In this document: in pieces, positions 27,383 to 35,467 of the stretch
Layout: each line of letters begins with the position of its first letter
Position numbering within the stretch: position 1 is the first letter of the stretch
Assembly (NCBI GenBank): GCA_965231165.1
Contig: OZ246421.1
Coordinates: 62,001 to 126,000 of the forward strand
Direction: 5' to 3'
DNA: 64,000 nucleotides
Origin: Micavibrio_C sp965231165
GTDB taxonomy: Bacteria; Pseudomonadota; Alphaproteobacteria; Micavibrionales; Micavibrionaceae
Notes under the pieces: model-generated
What the model saw: only the letters and a program-made list of their open reading frames with translations
The model's database searches: none
What the model was told of the DNA's origin: nothing
Translations under genes and position numbers: made by a program

Positions 27383-28096
27383 TTATTCAGCAGAGTCATC
27401 TGATTCCGTGTCTGATGAATCGGTGTCCGTGTCCGGCAGGTTGGCTTCCTCGTCATTGGTCAGCAGAGGAATTTCTTCATCTTCTGCGGGGGCGCTGCCG
27501 TCTTCTTCTGCGGCACTGCCATTATTGCTCGACGGGATAGAGGCACCGGGGTTGCCGTTATTATTGGCTTGTCCGGCGAGTAAACGCACATCGTGGCAAA
27601 TGCCGGGGCAGTAATAAACAGTGGTTGGCTGGCAACCATTACCGCCGTTGATGCAACTGCGGCGGATGCGGATATATTCTTCTTTCGGTCCGCTGACGAT
27701 CACGTGACGCTGCATGATGACCTTGCCTGCGCTGTTGAGGATTGTCATCTGTGTGGCGCCGGGCTGGCGCGCGGCCAGCAGCAAGAGGCGCGGATTTTCC
27801 AGCAGCACGTTCAGGTGCGCCGGGTTGCCGATGATGATGCTGTTGGCGTCTTCATCCAGTTTGACCATCTCGGTCCTGTCGGGGGTCAGGCGCACGGGTG
27901 GATGCGTTTCTTCGCCCGGGGCCACGGCAAATTCCCGCGCGCTTTCCGCGCTGTTGGTGGCGGGCATCAGGCCTGCATCGCTTTTCTTGCCTTGCGCGGC
28001 GACGGGCCCGGCCAGAGACAGGCCAAGGGCGACAACAAAAATACCGACAAAAGTACGGGCGCCCATGCGGGCAGATTTTGCAAAAATGGATGTCAT
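27383..28096 (-). CDS. Stand-alone pilus N-domain periplasmic protein
   Basis: A 237-residue exported protein. After a signal peptide (ALGLSLAGPVAAQG) residues about 60-140 match the N-domain found at the front of CpaC/RcpA-type secretins (VRLTPDRTEMVKLDEDANSIIIGNPAHLNVLLENPR), but no secretin domain follows. A Cys-rich stretch (SCINGGNGCQPTTVYYCPG and the following Cys) and a very acidic, Ser-rich tail end the protein. ATG 28096 is preferred over an upstream ATG at 28168 because only it gives a signal peptide at the N-terminus. It likely forms a transcript with the tadD-like gene and may interact with the CpaC ring. Confidence 0.78.
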   Translation of the reverse strand: MTSIFAKSARMGARTFVGIFVVALGLSLAGPVAAQGKKSDAGLMPATNSAESAREFAVAPGEETHPPVRLTPDRTEMVKLDEDANSIIIGNPAHLNVLLENPRLLLLAARQPGATQMTILNSAGKVIMQRHVIVSGPKEEYIRIRRSCINGGNGCQPTTVYYCPGICHDVRLLAGQANNNGNPGASIPSSNNGSAAEEDGSAPAEDEEIPLLTNDEEANLPDTDTDSSDTESDDSAE

Positions 28097-28214
28097 GAAA
28101 GACCTGTCAGCGGGGGAAGATTGAAGATAACAATATAATATTATACCCCGCCTGAAGGTAAAGTGCATGCACTTTTTGGCCGAATTACGGTGTTCTAAAG
28201 GGTGGGAAGAGGGA

Positions 28215-28289
28215 TGGTGCGCAATACAGGGATTGAACCTGTGACCCCTACGATGTCAACATAGTGCTCTACCGCTGAGCTAATTGCGC
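28215..28289 (-). tRNA. tRNA-Val (anticodon GAC)
   Basis: On the minus strand the sequence folds into a full cloverleaf: seven-base acceptor stem GCGCAAT/ATTGCGC, D-arm GCTC/GAGC, anticodon stem CTATG/CGTAG around loop TTGACAT (anticodon GAC), variable loop GGGTC and T-arm ACAGG TTCAATC CCTGT. The discriminator A and CCA end are encoded. Confidence 0.97.
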
Positions 28290-28361
28290 GTTTCCCATCG
28301 AAGGCCTCATAGAAACCAGATTCTGCCGTTCAATTCAAGCGTTTTATGGCCAAACGGGCAT

Positions 28362-28724
28362 TCAGGCGGCCAGTAATTCCTCGACCCGGTTGACCAGGTC
28401 CTTGAGGTGGAAGGGTTTGGAGAGGATTTCGGGGGCGGGTTCTTCCTCTTTCTTTTGTGCCAGAGCGACGGCGGCGAAGCCGGTGATGAACATGACCTTT
28501 AATCCCGGTACGATCTCGTGTGCTTTCTTGGCCAGTTCGATCCCGTCCATGCCCGGCATGATGATATCGGCGAGCAACAGGTCTATTTCCGTATTGGCCT
28601 CGACGGCGCGCAGGGCAGTGACACCGTCTTCGCAGGCTTCGACGGTATGGCCCGCCCGTTCAAGGGCGTGGGTCAAGAAATGACGCATCGAGGCGTCGTC
28701 TTCAGCAACCAGAATGTGAGCCAT
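28362..28724 (-). CDS. cpdR: Single-domain response regulator CpdR
   Basis: A 120-residue receiver domain with no output domain. Asp9 and Asp10 (AEDD), the phosphorylated Asp53 in LLADIIMPGMDG and Lys103 in LSKPF form the pocket. The N-terminus AHILVAEDDASMRHFLTHALERAGH and the sequence as a whole match the CpdR group. In Caulobacter unphosphorylated CpdR brings ClpXP to the pole so that CtrA is degraded; the C-terminus here ends in two Ala, as in CpdR proteins that are themselves ClpXP substrates. It lies between tRNA-Val and a glycosyltransferase gene. Confidence 0.88.
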   Translation of the reverse strand: MAHILVAEDDASMRHFLTHALERAGHTVEACEDGVTALRAVEANTEIDLLLADIIMPGMDGIELAKKAHEIVPGLKVMFITGFAAVALAQKKEEEPAPEILSKPFHLKDLVNRVEELLAA

Positions 28725-28805
28725 TTATCTCTCTTATCGTCTATAGCAGCGGTTTTAATAGCAATCGGCGATGAATTCTATAGTTTTCTTTATATTTCAG
28801 GGCTT

Positions 28806-29849
28806 TCAGCAACGATGTGTGTTCAGGGCCTCAATAAAATGACGAGTGAATACGGGCCAGGTATAGTTTTGACGTATAAAATCGTGTCTTTCTTGTTTGC
28901 TTCCCGTGGCTTGCAGGGCTTTACTGACGGCCAGAGTCAGGTTTTCGTCGGTGGCGCCCAGCAGGGTAGTGGTGATGATGTCCTGCGGTCCCGCGACCGG
29001 ATAGCCCGCGACCGGTAACCCGCAGGAAAGCGCCTCTATTAAAACAATACCGAACGTATCGGTTCGTGATGGGAAGACGAAAACATCGGCGCTGCGGTAC
29101 CAGCGGGCGAGGTCGTGACCGGTGACCTTGCCGGTGAACAGGGCATCGGGGTAAGTCGTCCGCAAGGCGACCAGAGAAGGGCCATCGCCGACTACAACTT
29201 TAAGGCCGCCCCATTCCATATTCAAGAAGTCCTCGATGTTTTTTTCGATGGCGACGCGTCCTACATAGAGGGCGATTCTTTTTGTCATATCATGAAGCGC
29301 ATGCGGGCCTTCGGGGGTGAACAGGTCAACCGGTACGCCCCGGGGGATGGCGACCAGTGGCGCGGTCACGCCCCAGCTTTCCAGCTCGCGGTTGATGGTC
29401 GGGGTGGTGGTGATGACCACGCAGGCGCGGTTATGAAATTTACGCACCATTCCGATTCCATAATTACGCGCCGGACGGTACAGGAATTTCAGATATCTGG
29501 CCATGCGCTTGGCGAAGTAATCCGGGAACATGGTGTGGAAGGCGGTGCTGAAACGGCGGTTATGACGCAGGCACCATTTCTGCGCGGCGGTGCCGAGCGG
29601 GCCTTCGGTGGCGATATGGATGCTGTCGGGCGCGTAAGCGGCGATCATCCGGTTCAGTTGGCGGCCCGGGAACAGCGCCAGCTCGATCTCGCGGTAGCCG
29701 GGCATCGGCATGCGGAAAGGAAAATCGTGCGGGCCGATGATTTTGACGTCATGGCCATTCTTTATCAGTTCTTCTGATAAATGCTCGTAAGTGCGGACGA
29801 CACCGTTAACCTGCGGGTGCCACGCGTCTGTTATAATGAGTATCCTCAT
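28806..29849 (-). CDS. Glycosyltransferase family 4 protein
   Basis: A 347-residue GT-B fold enzyme that transfers a sugar from a nucleotide donor. The N-terminal MRILIITDAWHPQVNGVVRTYEHL is typical of the mannosyltransferase-like (MgtA/PimB-like) branch. The C-terminal donor site contains FVFPSRTDTFGIVLIEALSCGLPVAGYPVAGP with the conserved Glu pair spacing, and YVGRVAIEKNIEDFL precedes it. The acceptor may be a lipid, but this cannot be told. ATG 29849 is preferred; a GTG lies six bases upstream. Confidence 0.88.
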   Translation of the reverse strand: MRILIITDAWHPQVNGVVRTYEHLSEELIKNGHDVKIIGPHDFPFRMPMPGYREIELALFPGRQLNRMIAAYAPDSIHIATEGPLGTAAQKWCLRHNRRFSTAFHTMFPDYFAKRMARYLKFLYRPARNYGIGMVRKFHNRACVVITTTPTINRELESWGVTAPLVAIPRGVPVDLFTPEGPHALHDMTKRIALYVGRVAIEKNIEDFLNMEWGGLKVVVGDGPSLVALRTTYPDALFTGKVTGHDLARWYRSADVFVFPSRTDTFGIVLIEALSCGLPVAGYPVAGPQDIITTTLLGATDENLTLAVSKALQATGSKQERHDFIRQNYTWPVFTRHFIEALNTHRC

Positions 29850-29913
29850 GGACACAAAGCGGTAACGATTTTACAATCAAATGGCAAGGCCCACCACAAA
29901 GCCAGAGTCTTAT

Positions 29914-31287
29914 ATGAAAATCATGCGTACGACGCTTCTGACTTTAAGTCTCGCCGGGGTTCTGGGGGTAGCGCTGCCGCACCTTGCGTACGCGCAGATG
30001 TGCGATACGAATTTCGAGGTGATCAGCACACTAAAAAAACCGACTTACGGGTTCCCGACTGTCTGGGACGCTGATTACGGTGAGAAAGACCGGATGGTGC
30101 AATTTTCGGGCGGCGTGGCGATGGATGAAGGCACTGTGATGGCCTATGCCGGGAAGCTGGATGAAAAAACATTCAAGCCGCTGGAGACAGGTCTGGTCGA
30201 ACTGAACCGGCGCGGACGTCTGATGACGGAAAAATTCTATCCGGCGAAGAACGGCGAGCAGCCGGTGGACATGATCAAGATTGATAACCGTTTTATCGCC
30301 GTATCCAATATCCGCGTCGGCACCCGCCATGACAAGCATGTGCGCCTGAGCTGGTATGACCGTGACGGCACCTATAAACGCGATCAGACATTTTTTGATG
30401 CCGCTTATGATTATGAAGCGCAGACCATTGTGCCCTCGGTCGATGGCAAGGGTTTCGTTGTCGTGACCCATGCGGTCAACCGCAAGGACGTGAAAGACCA
30501 GTATGGCATGCTGTCGCGCTATAGTGCCGATGGCAAGCTGGTGTGGAAGCGCGCTTATCGCCCTGGTGTTAATAATATGCTGAATGGTCTGGCGCTGACC
30601 AGGGACCAGAGCTATCTGGCGACCGGCACGATCATCATGGATGACGGGCGCATGGCCGGATGGATTTTAAAGCTGGCCTATGACGGCACCATCCTGTGGC
30701 AGCGCACTTATCCGCGCGGTAAATATTCGGCCTTGAACGCGGGTGCGGTGTCGCCGCGCGTGACGCCAGACGGGGCCAATTTCTTCTTGGTGACGGGTGC
30801 CGCCGAACCCAAAGACGGCAACCCTCATGCAGCCTGGGTGATGGAGGTCGATCCGCAGGGGCAGCCGGTATGGCAGCGTTATTTCCGCCGTACCGATTAT
30901 ACCTTCGTCGGGGAAGGCATCAAGACGCTGACCGATGGCCGTGTCATCACCACGCTGAACGCGACGATTGATATGAAACCGGGTGGCCACGATAACGACC
31001 ATATCCGTATTCTGACGCTCTCGCCGCGTGGTGTGATTATTGATGATCAGTCATACCTGAACGGGCTGAAGGCCAAAGCCACCGATATTTTTGAGAATCC
31101 TGCGGGCGATATGATGCTGACGGCCACGGTGCTGAAGGAACAAAAGAAATCGGAAGAAGAATTCGGGCCGGAAAAACCCCTGCCGCCTGACCAGCAAGCG
31201 CCTAAACCGCAGCCTTTGCAGGAAGGCTGGGTGATGGTGGTGCCGCGGCATGATGTTTATGACGATCCTTGCGTGTCCCGGCGTTAA
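29914..31287 (+). CDS. Hypothetical periplasmic beta-propeller-like protein
   Basis: A 457-residue exported protein starting MKIMRTTLLTLSLAG with a signal peptide ending in AYAQ. The body has repeated units with Trp-containing strands such as GKLVWKRAYRPG, GTILWQRTYPRG and GQPVWQRYFRRT, spaced 50-70 residues apart; the pattern suggests a beta-propeller. The C-terminus is Pro/Glu-rich and then has a lone Cys in DDPCVSRR. I do not recognise a family or ligand. The upstream in-frame ATG 29881 would hide the signal peptide. The gene is divergent from the glycosyltransferase and runs into rluD without a gap. Confidence 0.72.
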   Translation: MKIMRTTLLTLSLAGVLGVALPHLAYAQMCDTNFEVISTLKKPTYGFPTVWDADYGEKDRMVQFSGGVAMDEGTVMAYAGKLDEKTFKPLETGLVELNRRGRLMTEKFYPAKNGEQPVDMIKIDNRFIAVSNIRVGTRHDKHVRLSWYDRDGTYKRDQTFFDAAYDYEAQTIVPSVDGKGFVVVTHAVNRKDVKDQYGMLSRYSADGKLVWKRAYRPGVNNMLNGLALTRDQSYLATGTIIMDDGRMAGWILKLAYDGTILWQRTYPRGKYSALNAGAVSPRVTPDGANFFLVTGAAEPKDGNPHAAWVMEVDPQGQPVWQRYFRRTDYTFVGEGIKTLTDGRVITTLNATIDMKPGGHDNDHIRILTLSPRGVIIDDQSYLNGLKAKATDIFENPAGDMMLTATVLKEQKKSEEEFGPEKPLPPDQQAPKPQPLQEGWVMVVPRHDVYDDPCVSRR

Positions 31288-31326
31288 TTGTTTGAATATT
31301 TGCCGCGCTCTCTATATCAAGACGCC

Positions 31327-32319
31327 ATGACTGAACCTTTGCAACATTTCGAGTTTACTGTCGCGCCTGAGCAATCGGGGGAGCGGCTGGACAAGTTTCT
31401 GGCCGGACAGGCCGAGGAGCTTTCGCGTACGCGCATCAAGGCGCTGATGCTTGAGGGGCAGGTGTTGCTGAACGGTGAAGTCTGCGACAGTCCGGCGCAT
31501 AAATTAAAGGGCGGTGATCAGATCGAGATCAGCGTACCTGCGCCGCGTGACGATACGCCTGTGGCCGAGGATATTCCGCTTGATATCGTGTATGAAGATG
31601 ACGCGCTGATTGTCATTAACAAGCCTGTGGGTCTTGTGGTGCATGCGGGCGCAGGGCATGAGGACGGTACGCTGGTCAATGCGTTGCTGCATCATTGCGG
31701 TGACACGCTTTCCGGCATTGGCGGTGTGAAGCGCCCCGGCATCGTGCATCGTCTGGATAAGGATACCAGCGGTTTGATGCTGGTGGCGAAATCGGACAAG
31801 GCGCATAAGGAACTTTCGGCGCAATTATCGGACCGCACGTTGCACCGTCGTTATAAGGCGCTGGTGTGGGGTGCGCCGGTGCCGCGCAAGGGTACCGTTG
31901 ATGTGCCGATCGGGCGGCACCCGAGCAACCGGCAGAAGATGGGTGTGGTTCACCGCAACGGGCGCGAAGCCCGCACACAGTATTTGCTGACCGGGGAATG
32001 GGGCCCGGTGGCGCTGGTTGAATGTACGCTGGAGACAGGCCGCACACATCAGGTGCGGGTGCATATGGCGCATATAGGGCATCCGCTGCTGGGTGATCCG
32101 CTTTACGGGTTGGCGCGGAACGGGCAGACCTCGCGGCTGAAAAAGGCCGGACTGGCCGATGATTTGATCGTCACGGTGCTAGATTTCCCGCGTCAGGCGC
32201 TGCATGCGGCGGAAATCGCCTTTATCCATCCGCTGACGGGCGAGGAGATGGGGTTTGAGAGTGACCTGCCCGCCGATATGCAGGAATTAATTTCTGTTTT
32301 GAATCAAATAGATAGATAA
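31327..32319 (+). CDS. rluD: Ribosomal large-subunit pseudouridine synthase, RluD family
   Basis: Makes pseudouridines in 23S rRNA. An N-terminal S4 RNA-binding domain (SGERLDKFLAGQAEELSRTRIKALM, residues about 14-60) precedes the catalytic domain, with HRLDKDTSGLMLVAK holding the catalytic Asp near residue 142 and RTHQVRVHMAHIGHPLLGDPLYG near 240. ATG 31327 gives 330 residues; an in-frame TTG at 31288 adjoins the preceding stop but would add an unneeded tail. In several alphaproteobacteria rpoH follows rluD; here a non-coding region follows instead. Confidence 0.93.
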   Translation: MTEPLQHFEFTVAPEQSGERLDKFLAGQAEELSRTRIKALMLEGQVLLNGEVCDSPAHKLKGGDQIEISVPAPRDDTPVAEDIPLDIVYEDDALIVINKPVGLVVHAGAGHEDGTLVNALLHHCGDTLSGIGGVKRPGIVHRLDKDTSGLMLVAKSDKAHKELSAQLSDRTLHRRYKALVWGAPVPRKGTVDVPIGRHPSNRQKMGVVHRNGREARTQYLLTGEWGPVALVECTLETGRTHQVRVHMAHIGHPLLGDPLYGLARNGQTSRLKKAGLADDLIVTVLDFPRQALHAAEIAFIHPLTGEEMGFESDLPADMQELISVLNQIDR

Positions 32320-32335
32320 ATACATAGAATCCCCC

Positions 32336-32364
32336 TTGTATTTACATAAAATTTTAGTTATATT
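32336..32364 (+). promoter_or_regulatory. Promoter before the candidate non-coding RNA
   Basis: TTGTAT at 32336-32341, a 17-base spacer and TATATT at 32359-32364, in an AT-rich stretch just after rluD. The expected transcription start is near 32371. Confidence 0.5.
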
Positions 32365-32370
32365 TGAATT

Positions 32371-32591
32371 ATAGACCGACGTACTGAGTAGGCATCTGTG
32401 TGAGGCAGGACTAACAAAGGCTAAGAGGGACTTTTAAAGGGAAACATATATTGCTTGCGCCTGGGGGCGGGCGACCAAGCAAAACAATCAAATCAATAAG
32501 CAATAAAATCATTATACAGGTTTCTAAGCGTTTACCTTTGACCGATCTGGTATCTGTTCCTTAAAGCCGCCGCAAGGCGGCTTCTTCTTTT
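32371..32591 (+). ncRNA. Candidate structured small RNA
   Basis: The region from a good promoter to a strong terminator is about 220 bases and contains no ATG at all and no convincing coding frame. A clear internal hairpin has the outer arms TTGCTTG and CAAGCAA near 32452-32483, with GC-rich inner pairing (CGCC/GGCG). The whole 32320-32861 stretch is gene-free: this candidate RNA takes its first half, and the rest holds only a promoter for the next gene. It could be a 6S-like or regulatory RNA, but I cannot match it to a known family. Confidence 0.42.
32564..32591 (+). terminator. Intrinsic terminator
   Basis: AAGCCGCC (32564-32571), a GCAA tetraloop and GGCGGCTT (32576-32583), followed by CTTCTTTT. 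The GNRA-type loop makes the hairpin very stable. Confidence 0.9.
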
Positions 32592-32759
32592 GCGGGCATT
32601 CTGGCGGGGAACTGGGGCGTTGCTCCGCTGCCCGCGCCTGCCATTTCCCTCGCCATAATGTCCGCAGCATCGAAAATATGCACACGAAAGAATATTTCTT
32701 TTAAAAAACGGCAGATTCGGGCAGTGTTCTTTCGAATTTGTAAAACGGGGGCGCAGAAC

Positions 32760-32788
32760 TTTCAGAAGTGGGGCGTAAACCGTTATAC
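32760..32788 (+). promoter_or_regulatory. Candidate promoter of the amino-acid dehydrogenase gene
   Basis: TTTCAG at 32760-32765, 17 bases, TTATAC at 32783-32788. The start codon follows about 75 bases later. Motif match only. Confidence 0.4.
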
Positions 32789-32861
32789 TGGAACGAGAAA
32801 AGGCGTATTTTTCTGCTGCACTGCATGATGAGCAAGGCGGCGGCACTTAAAAGGAGCAGCC

Positions 32862-33980
32862 ATGAATACCAAGGACCTGGACGTATCGTACCTTTCACAG
32901 TTCGTTGATTACGATGGGCATGAGACGATCCGCCGCATCGAGGACGAGGCCACGGGGCTGCTGGCCTTTATCGGTATTCACAATGGCAATCTCGGGCCTG
33001 CGCTCGGCGGGTGCCGCATGTTCTCCTATATCAGCGAGGCGGATGCCGTGCGCGATGTGCTGCGTCTTTCGCGCGGGATGACTTACAAGAACGCGCTGGC
33101 GGGACTGCCGCTCGGCGGTGGCAAGAGCGTGATCGTCGGCGATCCGCGCAAGCTGAAAACCGATGCATTGATCAGCGCTCTGGGACGTGCGGTCGAGGGG
33201 CTGGGTGGTCGTTACATCACTGCCGAGGATAGCGGCACCAACGAACACGACATGATCACGATTTCAAAGGCGACCAGCTATGTCGTCGGTTTACCGTCGG
33301 AGGCAGGTTCCGTCGGCGGCGATCCGTCGCCGGTGACGGCCTATGGCGTTTACAAAGGGGTCAAGGCCTGCGCGGCGCGCCGTTACGGCAGTGACAGTGT
33401 CAAGGGCTTGAAAATCGCGGTACAGGGTCTGGGCGCGGTCGGTTATGCGCTGTGCGAATATCTGCATGCCGAAGGCGCGATCCTGACCGTGACCGATGTG
33501 CGTGAAGAATCGCTCAATCGTGCGCAGACGGAAATGCCGGGTGTCAGCGTCGTGGCGCCGGACGCCATTTTCGATGTTGAAGCCAACATCTTCGCGCCGT
33601 GCGCGTTGGGTGCGCAGATCAATGATGAAACAGTGCCGCGTTTGAAGGTGGATATCATCGCTGGCGCTGCCAATAACCAGCTCGCGACCCCGGCGCATGG
33701 CCAGATGCTGACGGACAAGGGCATTTTGTATGCGCCTGATTACGTCATCAATGCGGGCGGTGTTATCTGCGTGTCGTACGAATATGCGCAGCGCATCGGC
33801 AAGAACCCGTTCAGCCACGACATTACCCGCGCCAACATGATGTCGCATGTTGACGGGATTGGCACGACGCTGGAGAAAATCTTCAATATCGCCGAAGCGC
33901 GTGGCATCACGACCGCCAAAGCCGCCGATGAACTGGCCGAAGCGATTTTTCGCGATCACAAGAAAGTGGCGCAGGCTTAA
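32862..33980 (+). CDS. Leucine dehydrogenase-type Glu/Leu/Phe/Val dehydrogenase
   Basis: NAD-dependent oxidative deamination of a branched-chain or related amino acid. Residues 46-90 carry the substrate site (PALGGCRMFSY, MTYKNALAGLPLGGGKS with the two conserved Lys at about 76 and 88). The Rossmann domain starts at KIAVQGLGAVGYALCEYL, and NAGGVICVSYEY is conserved near the end. 372 residues, close to leucine dehydrogenases, while valine or phenylalanine preference is not excluded. A strong ribosome binding site AAAAGGAG precedes the ATG. Such enzymes serve amino-acid catabolism, in keeping with a peptide-using lifestyle. Confidence 0.9.
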   Translation: MNTKDLDVSYLSQFVDYDGHETIRRIEDEATGLLAFIGIHNGNLGPALGGCRMFSYISEADAVRDVLRLSRGMTYKNALAGLPLGGGKSVIVGDPRKLKTDALISALGRAVEGLGGRYITAEDSGTNEHDMITISKATSYVVGLPSEAGSVGGDPSPVTAYGVYKGVKACAARRYGSDSVKGLKIAVQGLGAVGYALCEYLHAEGAILTVTDVREESLNRAQTEMPGVSVVAPDAIFDVEANIFAPCALGAQINDETVPRLKVDIIAGAANNQLATPAHGQMLTDKGILYAPDYVINAGGVICVSYEYAQRIGKNPFSHDITRANMMSHVDGIGTTLEKIFNIAEARGITTAKAADELAEAIFRDHKKVAQA

Positions 33981-33999
33981 TAACAGCGCGATATGAAAT

Positions 34000-35406
34000 T
34001 CAGAATGACGGGGCCGCGGGCGTTGCTTTCGCGGCCTTTTCGTTATCGAGGAATTTCTGCCAGCCCTTCAGATGGTCCTGATTATCGGCGGGTATGATGC
34101 CGATGGTATCGAATGCCTTGATCTCCGACAGTGCCATTTGTTGTTCGCGGTGTGTCAGGGATTTTTCGGCGACCAGTCGTTTCAGGCGCGTGGAAATATC
34201 GCGGTAGGTCGGAAAACCGTAGGTGACGAAAGCTTTTTGTTTTTCCGGGGTGTATAGCTGATAGGGGTCCAGAATCTTCTCCGTCAGGGAGATGCGTGTT
34301 TGCCTGAGTTGTTTGGGATCATAGATTTGTCCGCTCTTTTCAAAAAGTGCGGCTGAAAGATGATAATTGTAACCGGAAATTCGATAAAGGGCTGATGGGT
34401 CGGCAGTGGCAACGGCTTGAAGAAGAACATGCAATGTCGTCGTTTGCGACAGGGCCGCCGAATATTCCTGATAGGCATGAGATTGCACAGGATCGCTGAT
34501 CATGTTCTGTATTGTCTGTTGTCCGATAATTTTGGCGTCCAGTTCAATGATGTGGGAAACGTTGCTTTTATATTCAAAGCTTTGCGCGATCTCGGCGAGC
34601 GTACTCAGGCGCTCATCGATATCGGCGGGCACAAAAAATAATTTAATGGCGCTGGACCTGTTTTTGAATTGCGCGCAATGTCCGATTTCGTGGGCCATGG
34701 TTTCGTAAAGATCCACTTTTATATCATAGGGGATCGATACAGGTTGTCCAGCATAACGAAAAAGCGTTGATGCCCGGCGTTCCCAGGTAATGGTGTCAGG
34801 GCTTGTCGCTGTGATAAAGCATGCCCTTAAACTTTCATGCTGGTCACGCATGGGGGCGGCACGTCCTACAGCGATGTCAACCGGGTGGTCTTCAGCGCGC
34901 ATGAGAATGTCATATGAATATCCCGCTTGAAGATAAAGGGGGTAGGCCGCTACGTTATCAAGCCGAGAGCCTTGCCCGGGAAATGTTTTTTCCAGAGCCT
35001 CACGGAGCGCCATTACCAGCTTGCTCGTATCCTGATCGCTGGCGAGCATGCCACCCGATGATTTCTTCCCAATTGCACGTAGTTCTTCATTTGGCTTTTC
35101 CTTTGTGCCGAAAATTTCTTCTGAGAATTTTGAATCGAGGATGAAAACGGGATAGCCCAGATTCTCCGAAATAAGTTTTGAGTCAAAGAGGTCTTTGGGT
35201 TTCTTTATAAACGCGACGCTGTCAGGCACGATGAAATCATGGGCGTCGAATTTTCCGTCGTGATTCACGTCAAAGTGGGGCAGTTTGGTCGGATCAATAT
35301 TCCTGAAGGACAAAATGTCAAAGACATCGGGTGCTTTCTGCGTAGCGGTCGGGACGACCGCCGCTGCGGCCAGTAATGCCGGTATGGCCCATTTTTTATT
35401 ATTCAT
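34000..35406 (-). CDS. Secreted HEIGH-motif protein with an EF-hand loop
   Basis: A 468-residue exported protein: an N-terminal hydrophobic stretch (AIPALLAAAAVVPTAT) acts as signal peptide. A perfect EF-hand or dockerin-like calcium loop DVNHDGKFDAHD spans residues 46-57. The sequence MAHEIGHCAQF at 237-247 contains a zincin motif HExxH (His239, Glu240, His243), so it may be a metallopeptidase; a third zinc ligand could be a Glu or His further on, but I cannot fix it. Family not recognised. It lies between the amino-acid dehydrogenase gene and a YjbH-like gene, in the same direction as the latter. Confidence 0.72.
   Translation of the reverse strand: MNNKKWAIPALLAAAAVVPTATQKAPDVFDILSFRNIDPTKLPHFDVNHDGKFDAHDFIVPDSVAFIKKPKDLFDSKLISENLGYPVFILDSKFSEEIFGTKEKPNEELRAIGKKSSGGMLASDQDTSKLVMALREALEKTFPGQGSRLDNVAAYPLYLQAGYSYDILMRAEDHPVDIAVGRAAPMRDQHESLRACFITATSPDTITWERRASTLFRYAGQPVSIPYDIKVDLYETMAHEIGHCAQFKNRSSAIKLFFVPADIDERLSTLAEIAQSFEYKSNVSHIIELDAKIIGQQTIQNMISDPVQSHAYQEYSAALSQTTTLHVLLQAVATADPSALYRISGYNYHLSAALFEKSGQIYDPKQLRQTRISLTEKILDPYQLYTPEKQKAFVTYGFPTYRDISTRLKRLVAEKSLTHREQQMALSEIKAFDTIGIIPADNQDHLKGWQKFLDNEKAAKATPAAPSF
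34012..34040 (+). terminator. Terminator after the dehydrogenase gene
   Basis: GGCCGCG at 34012-34018 pairs with CGCGGCC at 34030-34036, followed by TTTT. It overlaps the 3' end of the convergent gene on the minus strand. Confidence 0.55.
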
Positions 35407-35467
35407 TTTCCGTTTCCTGTTATCGGGGTTGATAACATTGCTTTGGTGGATACGGAAGCAAATAAAA

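Noticed and set aside
32532..32846. Minus-strand frame in the gap before the dehydrogenase gene
   Set aside because: It reads through a strong terminator hairpin and a promoter-like region, and its translation is Arg/Ser/Cys-rich without a pattern.
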